This document shows, in pieces, positions 1 to 6,286 of a DNA stretch of 6,286 nt. Numbering within the stretch: the first letter of the stretch is position 1; every line of letters starts with the position of its first letter. The stretch comes from JAIUNP01 sp020161975. GTDB taxonomy: Bacteria > Pseudomonadota > Alphaproteobacteria > Rhizobiales > Beijerinckiaceae. The notes below the pieces were generated by a model. That model had not been told where the DNA came from. It did no database searches and saw nothing but the letters and a program-made list of their open reading frames with translations. The DNA lies in NCBI GenBank assembly GCA_036745275.1, contig DAIOGK010000055.1, forward strand, positions 1-6,286, read 5' to 3'. The position numbers and the translations under genes are program-made.

Positions 1-331
1 CGCAGATCGGGCAGTCGAGCGGATGGTTGATCAGCAGGAACTCCATCACGCCCTCGCGGGCCTTCTTCACCATCGGCGAATTGGTGAGCACCACCGGCGG
101 CTCGCCATTCGGGCCGGGGCGAATGTCGCGCACGCCGAGGGCGCAGGACGCCTGCGGCTTCGGCGGGCCGCCCTTCACCTCGACAAGGCACATGCGGCAG
201 TTGCCGGCGACTGATAGCCGCTCATGAAAACAGAAGCGCGGCACTTCGATGCCCGCCGCCTCGATGGCCTGAAGCAACGTGAAATGCGGCGGAACGTCGA
301 CTTCGATGCCGTCGATGGAAAGTTTGGTCAT
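1..331 (-). CDS. nuoG: NADH-quinone oxidoreductase subunit G, N-terminal part (cut by window edge)
   Basis: This is the first 110 residues of the large iron-sulfur subunit of the peripheral arm of complex I, which passes electrons from NuoF towards NuoI and NuoB. The visible part is the ferredoxin-like [2Fe-2S] domain, with Cys34, Cys45, Cys48 and Cys63 (NCRMC at 44-48, ASC at 61-63) as ligands of cluster N1b. It is followed by the start of the His-Cys3 [4Fe-4S] motif of cluster N5: His103, Cys107 and Cys110 in HPLDCPIC, with the fourth ligand beyond the window. The ATG overlaps the stop of the upstream small gene in an ATGA junction, and a strong GGAGAAGG lies 4 nt before it, which suggests translational coupling. 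The rest of the gene, including the molybdopterin-oxidoreductase-like body of this family, lies outside the window. The family call is secure. Confidence 0.97.
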   Translation of the reverse strand, partial: MTKLSIDGIEVDVPPHFTLLQAIEAAGIEVPRFCFHERLSVAGNCRMCLVEVKGGPPKPQASCALGVRDIRPGPNGEPPVVLTNSPMVKKAREGVMEFLLINHPLDCPIC

Positions 332-579
332 TTCGCCTTCTCCAGCCGCTCGATCCGCTGGGTCAATTCTTCGATCTTCCGGTCCACCGCGTCGATCTTG
401 ACGTTTGCGTGGAACGCCAGCCCGGACGACGTTGCCGTCGTATCCTTCCAGTCCTCGACAGACTGGGTGAGACGACGCAACTCTGCCTTGTGGACGGCAA
501 TGTCAAAGCCCTGCTCGTCCTGCTTCTGACGAAATTCCCGCAACAGCTGCTGCACCAGGTTATCCGGCTCCTTGCCCAT
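328..579 (-). CDS. Small coiled-coil protein encoded between nuoF and nuoG, function unknown
   Basis: An 83-residue, highly charged, cytoplasmic-looking protein with no signal peptide, membrane segment or cysteine. Two helical stretches are visible. Residues about 6-45 begin NLVQQLLREFRQKQ and are rich in Gln, Glu and Arg. Residues about 58-83 show heptad-like spacing of hydrophobics (VDRKIEELTQRIERLEKAK), typical of a coiled coil. A Ser/Thr-rich turn (TTATSS, 47-52) separates them. The ATG at 579 lies 4 nt after the nuoF stop and has GGAG 7 nt upstream. A GTG one codon earlier is possible, and an ATG at 657 would overlap nuoF by 74 nt and is unlikely. The stop overlaps the nuoG start by 4 nt. 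I do not recognise a named family; small coiled-coil proteins of this style occur as hypotheticals in alphaproteobacteria. Its position suggests a function or assembly role linked to the NADH-dehydrogenase module, which is inference only. Confidence 0.8.
   Translation of the reverse strand: MGKEPDNLVQQLLREFRQKQDEQGFDIAVHKAELRRLTQSVEDWKDTTATSSGLAFHANVKIDAVDRKIEELTQRIERLEKAK
336..343 (-). promoter_or_regulatory. Ribosome binding site for nuoG inside the coiled-coil gene
   Basis: GGAGAAGG on the minus strand, formed by the last sense codons of the small coiled-coil gene, with its GGAG part 8 nt before the nuoG ATG at 331. Together with the ATGA overlap it indicates that nuoG translation is coupled to that gene. 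Confidence 0.75.
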
Positions 580-583
580 CACC

Positions 584-1885
584 TTACTCCGCCGCCATCG
601 GAACCGGCTCATGATGCGGATTGGCCGCATACTGGTCGATTTTGGCTTCGATTTCATGGCGGAAATGGGTGATCAGGCCCTGGATCGGCCAGGCCGCCGC
701 ATCGCCCAGCGCGCAGATGGTGTGGCCTTCAATCTGCTTGGAAACATCAAGCAGCATGTCGATTTCGCGCTTCTGGGCGCGCCCCTCGGCCATGCGGGCG
801 ATGACCCGGGCCATCCAGCCTGTGCCTTCGCGGCAGGGCGTGCACTGGCCGCAGCTTTCGTGCTTGTAGAAGGCCGAGATGCGGGCAATCGCTTTCACGA
901 TGTCGGTGGACTTGTCCATCACGATCACCGCCGCCGTGCCAAGCCCGGAGCGCAGCTTGGAGAGCGAATCGAAATCCATCGGCGTGTCGATGATCTGCTC
1001 CGCCGGCACCATGCGCACGGAGGAGCCGCCCGGAATGACCGCCTTGAGGTTATCCCAGCCGCCGCGAATGCCGCCGCAATGCTTGTCGATCAGCTCGCGG
1101 AACGGCAGCCCCATCGCCTCTTCGACGTTACACGGCTTGTTCACATGGCCCGAGACGCAGAACAGCTTGGTACCGACGTTGTTGGGCCGTCCGATGGAAT
1201 TGAACCAGCCGGCGCCGCGCCGCAAAATCGTGCCCGCGACCGCGATCGATTCGACGTTGTTCACCGTCGTCGGGCAGCCATAAAGCCCCATGTTCGCCGG
1301 GAACGGCGGCTTCATGCGCGGCATCCCCTTCTTGCCTTCAAGGCTTTCGAGAAGGGCCGTTTCCTCACCGCAGATGTAGGCGCCGGCGCCATGCGCGACA
1401 TAAAAATCGAATGGATAGCCGTGGACGTTGTTCTTGCCGATCAGATTGGCGGCATAGGCTTCGTCCACCGCCTTCTGAAGCGCCACGCGCTCGGCGATGA
1501 ACTCGCCACGGACGTAGATGTATGCGGCATTCGCACCCATGGCGAAGGACGCAATCATCGCGCCTTCGATCAACAGATGCGGATCATGGCGAAGGATCTC
1601 GCGGTCTTTGCAGGTGCCGGGCTCGGATTCGTCGCCATTGATGACGAGGTAATGCGGGCGGCCATCGCTCTGCTTGGGCATGAACGACCACTTGAGCCCG
1701 GTTGGGAAGCCCGCCCCGCCACGACCGCGCAGCCCCGAGGCCTTCATCTCGTCGATGATCCAGTCCCGGCCCCGCTCCAGAATAAGCTTCGTACCATCCC
1801 AGTTGCCACGCTTCAGCGCGGCCTTCAGGTCCGGCGAGTGAAACCCGTAGAGGTTGGTGAAAATGCGATCCTTATCAGCAAGCAT
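584..1885 (-). CDS. nuoF: NADH-quinone oxidoreductase subunit F (NADH- and FMN-binding)
   Basis: A complete 433-residue subunit that binds NADH and FMN at the tip of the peripheral arm of complex I, takes the hydride from NADH, and passes electrons to cluster N3. The glycine-rich nucleotide site GLRGRGGAGFPTGLKW is at 51-66. The FMN-site motif NGDESEPGTCKDR is at 83-95 and the conserved GAGAYICGEETALLES at 166-181. The N3 [4Fe-4S] ligands are Cys345, Cys348 and Cys351 (ESCGQCTPC) with Cys391 (TICALGD). Length matches the family and no key residue is missing. The ATG at 1885 is 17 nt after the nuoE stop, with GAGGG 8 nt upstream. NuoF pairs with NuoE, encoded immediately before it, as is usual. 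The call is secure. Confidence 0.99.
   Translation of the reverse strand: MLADKDRIFTNLYGFHSPDLKAALKRGNWDGTKLILERGRDWIIDEMKASGLRGRGGAGFPTGLKWSFMPKQSDGRPHYLVINGDESEPGTCKDREILRHDPHLLIEGAMIASFAMGANAAYIYVRGEFIAERVALQKAVDEAYAANLIGKNNVHGYPFDFYVAHGAGAYICGEETALLESLEGKKGMPRMKPPFPANMGLYGCPTTVNNVESIAVAGTILRRGAGWFNSIGRPNNVGTKLFCVSGHVNKPCNVEEAMGLPFRELIDKHCGGIRGGWDNLKAVIPGGSSVRMVPAEQIIDTPMDFDSLSKLRSGLGTAAVIVMDKSTDIVKAIARISAFYKHESCGQCTPCREGTGWMARVIARMAEGRAQKREIDMLLDVSKQIEGHTICALGDAAAWPIQGLITHFRHEIEAKIDQYAANPHHEPVPMAAE
587..590 (-). promoter_or_regulatory. Ribosome binding site for the small coiled-coil gene
   Basis: GGAG on the minus strand, 7 nt before the ATG at 579, formed by the last codons of nuoF just before its TAA. 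It supports the 83-residue form starting at 579. Confidence 0.65.
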
Positions 1886-1902
1886 CCGTCACGCCCTCAC
1901 AA

Positions 1903-2985
<1,083 letters not shown>

Positions 2986-2993
2986 TGCTCAAA

Positions 2994-2998
2994 CCTCT
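2994..2998 (-). promoter_or_regulatory. Ribosome binding site for nuoE
   Basis: AGAGG on the minus strand, 8 nt before the ATG at 2985, immediately after the TGA of the small exported-protein gene. This arrangement is consistent with coupled translation. Confidence 0.7.
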
Positions 2999-3271
2999 TC
3001 AGAAACAGACAGATTGCTTGGACGGACGGCCGCCGGTTCCGCGTTCAATGCGCATCAGGCAGGTTTTCACCTCGCCGCCCCGCTGCATCATCACAACGTA
3101 TCCGAGCCCCCGCGTCGCCGCGTTCTGGATCGCTTTCACTTCGTAGCCTTCACGGGCCAGCATTTCCAGCGTGATGTTGGCCGGAGCCGGCGGAGATTGC
3201 TGTACCTCAACAGGTCCTCCCGCTGACAGTGCCAACGCTCCCCCGAAAATTGCAGCCGCGCCGAATGCCAT
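2999..3271 (-). CDS. Small putatively exported protein, function unknown
   Basis: A 90-residue protein. Residues 1-19 are hydrophobic and Ala/Gly-rich (MAFGAAAIFGGALALSAGG), consistent with a signal peptide, but the usual basic residues after Met are absent. A Pro-rich stretch (QSPPAPAN, 25-32) follows, then a compact domain containing LEMLAREGYEVKAIQNA and LGYVVMMQRGGEVKTCLMRI. Cys71 and Cys89 could form a disulfide if the protein is periplasmic. The ATG at 3271 is preceded by AAGGG at 8 nt and lies 21 nt after the stop of the methyltransferase-like gene, in the same reading frame. Its stop directly precedes the nuoE ribosome site. I cannot assign a named family; the 'GYEVK...' pattern resembles short secreted hypotheticals of Rhizobiales, from memory. 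It is a translated-looking ORF in an operon position, but its role is unknown. Confidence 0.75.
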   Translation of the reverse strand: MAFGAAAIFGGALALSAGGPVEVQQSPPAPANITLEMLAREGYEVKAIQNAATRGLGYVVMMQRGGEVKTCLMRIERGTGGRPSKQSVCF

Positions 3272-3292
3272 GACCGGAGCCCTTTTATCCTC

Positions 3293-4180
3293 TCACCGCA
3301 GTGAAACGTAAGTGATCCGAGCCGGCGTATAGCCGGTCACGCGGTGCATGTCTGCGAAATTCCGCAAAGTCGCCACAATCTTTCGGACCGCATTCGCCTC
3401 ATCCGTGTCGATTGTGCAACCATAATTGCGCCCGCGATAGGTCCAGCCGAGCGTCTCTCCATCCAAAGTCGAATCCATCAGCATGTCGAGCGAAGGAATC
3501 GGTGGCCCACCCACCGTATGAATCCGGGCCGCGGCCGCGTTATCATCGAAAAGGATGTGCTTGAAACCAAGCGCATGGGCTTGTCGCACCCTGAGCCCCT
3601 GATCAATATGGTCGTCGAAGAAGCACAGGGTCTGGCGAGCCGGCAGGCCGGAGAGATCAACCGACGCCCAATCCGCCTCCGTATAGATCGCGTCGCGGTC
3701 CTTGTATCGCAGGTTCGTAAAATCGACATCGAAGCAGAAGATTGTCGCATCTGGGCAGGCCTGCCGAAAGATCCACGTCGTCTGCCCCCGGAATACCCCC
3801 GATTCGATGATGACTTTCGGCCTGAGCAGCCGCGCGACCGCGTAGATCTGCAAGCAGCCGTTAAACCCATTGCCACCCTTCTTGGCCGGCACCGGAGAGC
3901 GAGGAATGAGATCGTAAAAATCCTCGACGATCTGCCGAATCACCTCGCCACCCTGCCCGGCTCCGCCGAGTTCGGGAATAGCGCGCAAATCCTCACCCAG
4001 CGCTGCGGTGATGTCCGTCAGCAACCGCGAACGCTGAACATCCGTCGTCGGGCGGTCATGCCACTCCGGCGCGGCGGGCAACAGAATATAGCCGAGATCG
4101 GCCCAGAACCGCTTCAGCTCGGCTTTGGGCAGTGCCTTCAATTCAGCTTTCAGGTGGGCATGGGGATCGGCGGACGTCAT
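3293..4180 (-). CDS. Rossmann-fold protein resembling class I SAM-dependent methyltransferases, inserted between nuoD and nuoE
   Basis: A 295-residue soluble protein with no signal peptide or membrane segment. Its centre has the layout of a class I SAM-dependent methyltransferase. PKVIIESGVFRGQTTW (121-136) ends a strand in an ExGxxxG cofactor-type loop (Glu126, Gly128, Gly132). IFCFDVDF (147-154) gives a strand ending in acidic Asp151 and Asp153. LCFFDDHID (185-193) and HILFDDN (208-214) supply acidic, possibly metal- or substrate-binding positions, as in CmcI-like or sugar O-methyltransferase-type enzymes. The ATG at 4180 was chosen because it lies 13 nt after the nuoD stop with GGAG 7 nt upstream. 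The reading frame stays open to 4363, but that part lies inside nuoD and encodes an Arg/Ser/Trp-rich shadow. It is not a complex I subunit. Substrate and activity are unknown, and the methyltransferase reading rests on fold motifs only. Confidence 0.85.
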   Translation of the reverse strand: MTSADPHAHLKAELKALPKAELKRFWADLGYILLPAAPEWHDRPTTDVQRSRLLTDITAALGEDLRAIPELGGAGQGGEVIRQIVEDFYDLIPRSPVPAKKGGNGFNGCLQIYAVARLLRPKVIIESGVFRGQTTWIFRQACPDATIFCFDVDFTNLRYKDRDAIYTEADWASVDLSGLPARQTLCFFDDHIDQGLRVRQAHALGFKHILFDDNAAAARIHTVGGPPIPSLDMLMDSTLDGETLGWTYRGRNYGCTIDTDEANAVRKIVATLRNFADMHRVTGYTPARITYVSLR

Positions 4181-4187
4181 GCCGCCG

Positions 4188-4191
4188 CTCC
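4188..4191 (-). promoter_or_regulatory. Ribosome binding site for the methyltransferase-like gene
   Basis: GGAG on the minus strand, 7 nt before the ATG at 4180, lying in the 13-nt gap after the nuoD stop. It supports this start over the long upstream extension of the frame into nuoD. Confidence 0.7.
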
Positions 4192-4193
4192 AC

Positions 4194-5387
4194 TCACCGA
4201 TCCACCTCGCCGAAGACGATATCCATCGAGCCGAGGATCGCCGACACGTCAGCCAGCATGTGGCCCCTGGCGTAGAAATCCATCGCCTGGAGATGGGCAA
4301 AGCCCGGCGCGCGAATCTTGCAGCGATAGGGCTTGTTCGTGCCATCGGCGACCAGATAGACACCGAATTCGCCCTTCGGTGCCTCGACTGCGGCGTAGAC
4401 CTCGCCGGCCGGCACCTTGAAGCCTTCGGTGTAGAGCTTGAAGTGGTGGATCAGCGCTTCCATCGAGCGCTTCATCTGCCCGCGCTTTGGCGCCACAACC
4501 TTGCCGTCGGTGGACGAGATCGGCGTATTGCCTTCCGGCCCGCGCAGCTTGGCGATGCACTGCTTCATGATGCGGATCGACTGGCGCATTTCTTCCATGC
4601 GGCAGTGATAACGATCATAGCAATCGCCGTTCTTGCCGATCGGAATATCGAATTGCATGTCGTTATAGCATTCATACGGCATGGCACGGCGCAGATCCCA
4701 GGCCGCGCCCGAACCGCGCACCATCACGCCCGAAAAGCCCCATTTCCACGCATCGTCGAGCGCGACCACGCCGATATCGACGTTGCGCTGCTTGAAGATG
4801 CGGTTGTCGGTCAACAGCCCTTCCAGATCATCGCAGACTTTCAGGAACGGGTCGCAGAAGGCCTCGATGTCATTGATCAGTTCAGGCGTCAGGTCCTGAT
4901 GCACGCCGCCGGGCCGCACATAGGCCGCGTGCATGCGCGCGCCGCAGGCCCGTTCGTAGAACACCATGAGCTTCTCGCGCTCCTCGAAGCCCCAGAGCGG
5001 CGGGGTGAGCGCGCCCACGTCCATCGCCTGCGTTGTCACGTTCAGCAGATGCGACAAAAGGCGCCCGATTTCCGAGAACAGCACACGGATCAGTTGCCCG
5101 CGATAGGGCACGGTGATGCCCAGCAGCCGCTCGACCGCAAGGCAGTAGGCATGCTCCTGGTTCATCGGCGCGACATAATCGAGCCGGTCGAAATAGGGCA
5201 CCGCCTGAAGATAGGTCTTCTGCTCGATCAGCTTTTCAGTGCCGCGATGCAAGAGGCCGATATGCGGATCGGCGCGCTCGACGATCTCGCCGTCGAGTTC
5301 CAGCACGAGGCGCAGCACGCCGTGCGCCGCCGGATGCTGCGGCCCGAAGTTGATCTGGAAATTGCGGAGGTTAGGATGCTCGGTCAT
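4194..5387 (-). CDS. nuoD: NADH-quinone oxidoreductase subunit D (49-kDa type)
   Basis: A complete 397-residue subunit of the quinone-binding connecting arm of complex I, related to the large subunit of [NiFe] hydrogenases but without the metal-binding cysteines. The N-terminal NFGPQHPAAHGVLRL (13-27) carries the conserved loop that lines the quinone site. Its second histidine (His22) and Tyr71 in FDRLDYV are spaced like the His/Tyr pair that contacts the quinone head group in characterised enzymes. Further family blocks include HRGTEKLIE (47-55), MDVGALTPPLWGFEERE (122-138) and the C-terminal DVSAILGSMDIVFGEVDR (380-397). The ATG at 5387 is preferred: AAGGA lies 7 nt upstream, overlapping the nuoC stop, and MTEHPNLRNF is the normal start of the family. 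The ATG at 5417 would add an Arg-rich stretch and overlap nuoC. The gene is separate from nuoC, unlike the E. coli fusion. Confidence 0.98.
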   Translation of the reverse strand: MTEHPNLRNFQINFGPQHPAAHGVLRLVLELDGEIVERADPHIGLLHRGTEKLIEQKTYLQAVPYFDRLDYVAPMNQEHAYCLAVERLLGITVPYRGQLIRVLFSEIGRLLSHLLNVTTQAMDVGALTPPLWGFEEREKLMVFYERACGARMHAAYVRPGGVHQDLTPELINDIEAFCDPFLKVCDDLEGLLTDNRIFKQRNVDIGVVALDDAWKWGFSGVMVRGSGAAWDLRRAMPYECYNDMQFDIPIGKNGDCYDRYHCRMEEMRQSIRIMKQCIAKLRGPEGNTPISSTDGKVVAPKRGQMKRSMEALIHHFKLYTEGFKVPAGEVYAAVEAPKGEFGVYLVADGTNKPYRCKIRAPGFAHLQAMDFYARGHMLADVSAILGSMDIVFGEVDR

Positions 5388-5394
5388 GTGCGGT

Positions 5395-5399
5395 TCCTT
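5395..5399 (-). promoter_or_regulatory. Ribosome binding site for nuoD overlapping the nuoC stop
   Basis: AAGGA on the minus strand, 7 nt before the ATG at 5387. Its two adenines are part of the TAA stop of nuoC, so ribosomes ending nuoC sit on this site. It decides the nuoD start against the upstream ATG at 5417. Confidence 0.75.
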
Positions 5400-6000
5400 A
5401 CGCCTTCGCCTTTTCATCGCCCGGCAGCACGTAGTGCGCCCCCTCCCAAGGAGAGAGGAAGTCGAACTGCCGCATTTCCTGGTTCAGCTTTACCTTGTCG
5501 TAGACGACGCGCTTCTCCGCGTCATCATACCGCACCTCGACGAAGCCGGTGGTCGGGAAGTCCTTGCGCAAGGGGTGCCCTTCGAAGCCATAGTCCGTCA
5601 GCAGGCGACGCAGATCGTGATGGCCGGTGAAGAGAATCCCATACATGTCGTAGGTTTCGCGCTCAAACCAGTCAGCCCCCGGAAAGAGGCCCGTGACCGA
5701 AGGAACCGGCGTGACATCGTCGGTCTCGACCTTGACACGGATGCGCAAAACATGGCGCGGCGACAGCAGGTGATAGACCACATCGAATCGCTTTTCGCGG
5801 CCCGGATAGTCGACACCGCACACGTCCGTGATGTTCCAGAACAGGCACTTGCTGTCCGATTGAAGGAAGCTGGCCACTTTTACGATGTCCGCCGCCTCGG
5901 CAAAGACAGTCAGCTCGCCATAGGCGATTTCGAAGCCGGTGACGGCTCCGGGCAGCGAAGCGGCGATATGCTCGCCGAGGGTCTGGAGCTTTTCGGTCAT
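5398..6000 (-). CDS. nuoC: NADH-quinone oxidoreductase subunit C (30-kDa type)
   Basis: A complete 200-residue subunit that packs beside NuoD and NuoB in the connecting arm of complex I; it carries no cofactor. The family signature ERETYDMYGI is at 113-122, followed by GHHDLRRLLTDYGFEGHPLR and RKDFP (126-149). The C-terminal VYDKVKLNQEMRQFDFLSPW continues the usual order. The start at 6000 (MTEKLQTLGE) gives the family's normal length and has AGAGG 11 nt upstream. In-frame alternatives at 6021 and 6027 (ATG) and 6051 (GTG) would add 7 to 17 residues and have poorer ribosome sites, so they are less likely but not excluded. It lies 10 nt before nuoD and 91 nt after nuoB. The identity is secure; the start is moderately so. 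Confidence 0.97.
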   Translation of the reverse strand: MTEKLQTLGEHIAASLPGAVTGFEIAYGELTVFAEAADIVKVASFLQSDSKCLFWNITDVCGVDYPGREKRFDVVYHLLSPRHVLRIRVKVETDDVTPVPSVTGLFPGADWFERETYDMYGILFTGHHDLRRLLTDYGFEGHPLRKDFPTTGFVEVRYDDAEKRVVYDKVKLNQEMRQFDFLSPWEGAHYVLPGDEKAKA

Positions 6001-6091
6001 GCCGTTCTTCACCTCTTGCATCGTCATGAGCGGCCCATTCTGACCATTCACGACTGACAGAAACCGTATTCACGACGATCTCTGTGGATTC
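6001..6091 (-). other. nuoB-nuoC spacer, the longest gap in the operon
   Basis: This 91-nt stretch separates the nuoB stop from the chosen nuoC start; every other junction in the window is 21 nt or less. It holds the alternative in-frame nuoC starts at 6051, 6027 and 6021, an in-frame stop near 6075, and a 9-nt direct repeat (GTCGTGAAT on the minus strand) at 6076-6068 and 6054-6046. I see no convincing promoter boxes and no terminator hairpin followed by a T run. Confidence 0.6.
6012..6016 (-). promoter_or_regulatory. Probable ribosome binding site for nuoC
   Basis: AGAGG on the minus strand, 11 nt before the ATG at 6000. The spacing is a little long, but it is the best purine-rich match near any of the candidate nuoC starts and supports the 200-residue form. 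Confidence 0.55.
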
Positions 6092-6286
6092 CTATCGTTC
6101 GATCGTACCCGTGCGGCGAATCTTCTTCTGCAACAGCAGGACGCCATAGAGCAGCGCTTCTGCCGTCGGCGGGCAACCGGGCACATAAATATCGACGGGC
6201 ACGATGCGATCGCAGCCCCGCACCACCGAATAGCTGTAGTGATAATAGCCGCCGCCATTGGCGCAGGAGCCCATGGAAATGACGTA
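6092..6286 (-). CDS. nuoB: NADH-quinone oxidoreductase subunit B, C-terminal part (cut by window edge)
   Basis: The last 64 residues of the 20-kDa-type subunit (PSST homologue), which holds [4Fe-4S] cluster N2, the last electron carrier before quinone. The visible part begins YVISMGSCANGGGYYHYSYS and contains two expected N2 ligands, the Cys of GSCANGG and the Cys of VPGCPPTAEAL. The adjacent double-cysteine ligands lie upstream, outside the window. The C-terminus (LLLQKKIRRTGTIER, then TAG) is typical of alphaproteobacterial and mitochondrial-like NuoB. It is the first gene of this stretch of the operon, and nuoA is expected just beyond the right edge. The methionine at 6274 is internal, not the start. 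Confidence 0.98.
   Translation of the reverse strand, partial: YVISMGSCANGGGYYHYSYSVVRGCDRIVPVDIYVPGCPPTAEALLYGVLLLQKKIRRTGTIER

Noticed and set aside
4181..4363. Upstream extension of the methyltransferase-like frame into nuoD
   Set aside because: The extra 61 residues are Arg/Ser/Trp-rich and come from the alternative frame of nuoD. The start at 4180 has a proper ribosome site.
3344..4420. A 358-codon plus-strand open frame opposite the methyltransferase-like gene
   Set aside because: Both strands were considered because this gene is not a core nuo subunit. The minus-strand product has coherent Rossmann-type motifs, a good ribosome site and operon spacing, while the plus-strand product is Arg/Pro-rich without motifs.
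5388..5417. Alternative nuoD start adding MKRRRRKEPH
   Set aside because: It would overlap nuoC by 20 nt and add a non-family Arg-rich stretch, while the ATG at 5387 has a well-placed AAGGA.
4125..5630. A 501-codon plus-strand open frame opposite nuoD and nuoC
   Set aside because: It lies antisense to two clearly identified complex I genes. Its protein is His/Arg/Ala-rich with no recognisable family, as expected from the complement of GC-rich coding DNA.

Overview
The window is a stretch of a complex I (NADH:ubiquinone oxidoreductase, nuo) operon from an alphaproteobacterium. Every supported gene lies on the minus strand, so transcription runs from the right edge to the left edge. The evidence for the lineage is protein character and layout. 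NuoC and NuoD are separate genes rather than a NuoCD fusion, the proteins are of the mitochondrial-like type, the DNA is GC-rich, and NuoE carries a long Ala/Pro linker plus a C-terminal helix-hairpin-helix-like domain. Extra reading frames also sit between nuo genes, as is known in Paracoccus and Rhodobacter. I cannot name a genus.

Order in the direction of transcription: nuoB (3' end only, 6286-6092); a 91-nt spacer; nuoC (6000-5398); nuoD (5387-4194); a Rossmann-fold, methyltransferase-like gene (4180-3293); a small putatively exported protein (3271-2999); nuoE with its C-terminal extension (2985-1903); nuoF (1885-584); a small coiled-coil protein (579-328); and nuoG (5' end only, 331-1). 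Apart from the nuoB-nuoC spacer, junctions are 4 to 21 nt apart or overlap by 4 nt (ATGA). Several Shine-Dalgarno sequences overlap or abut the preceding stop codon. I saw no terminator or internal promoter, so this looks like one polycistronic message.

NuoE, NuoF and NuoG form the NADH-oxidising arm: FMN in NuoF and the iron-sulfur chain through NuoE, NuoF and NuoG. NuoB, NuoC and NuoD form the connecting arm where cluster N2 reduces quinone. All cofactor ligands that fall inside the window are intact, so the complex appears functional. The three non-nuo genes and the NuoE extension are the less ordinary part. Their tight coupling suggests a role connected with complex I, but the sequence does not reveal their function. 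I found no mobile element, CRISPR array, RNA gene or new defence-type system.
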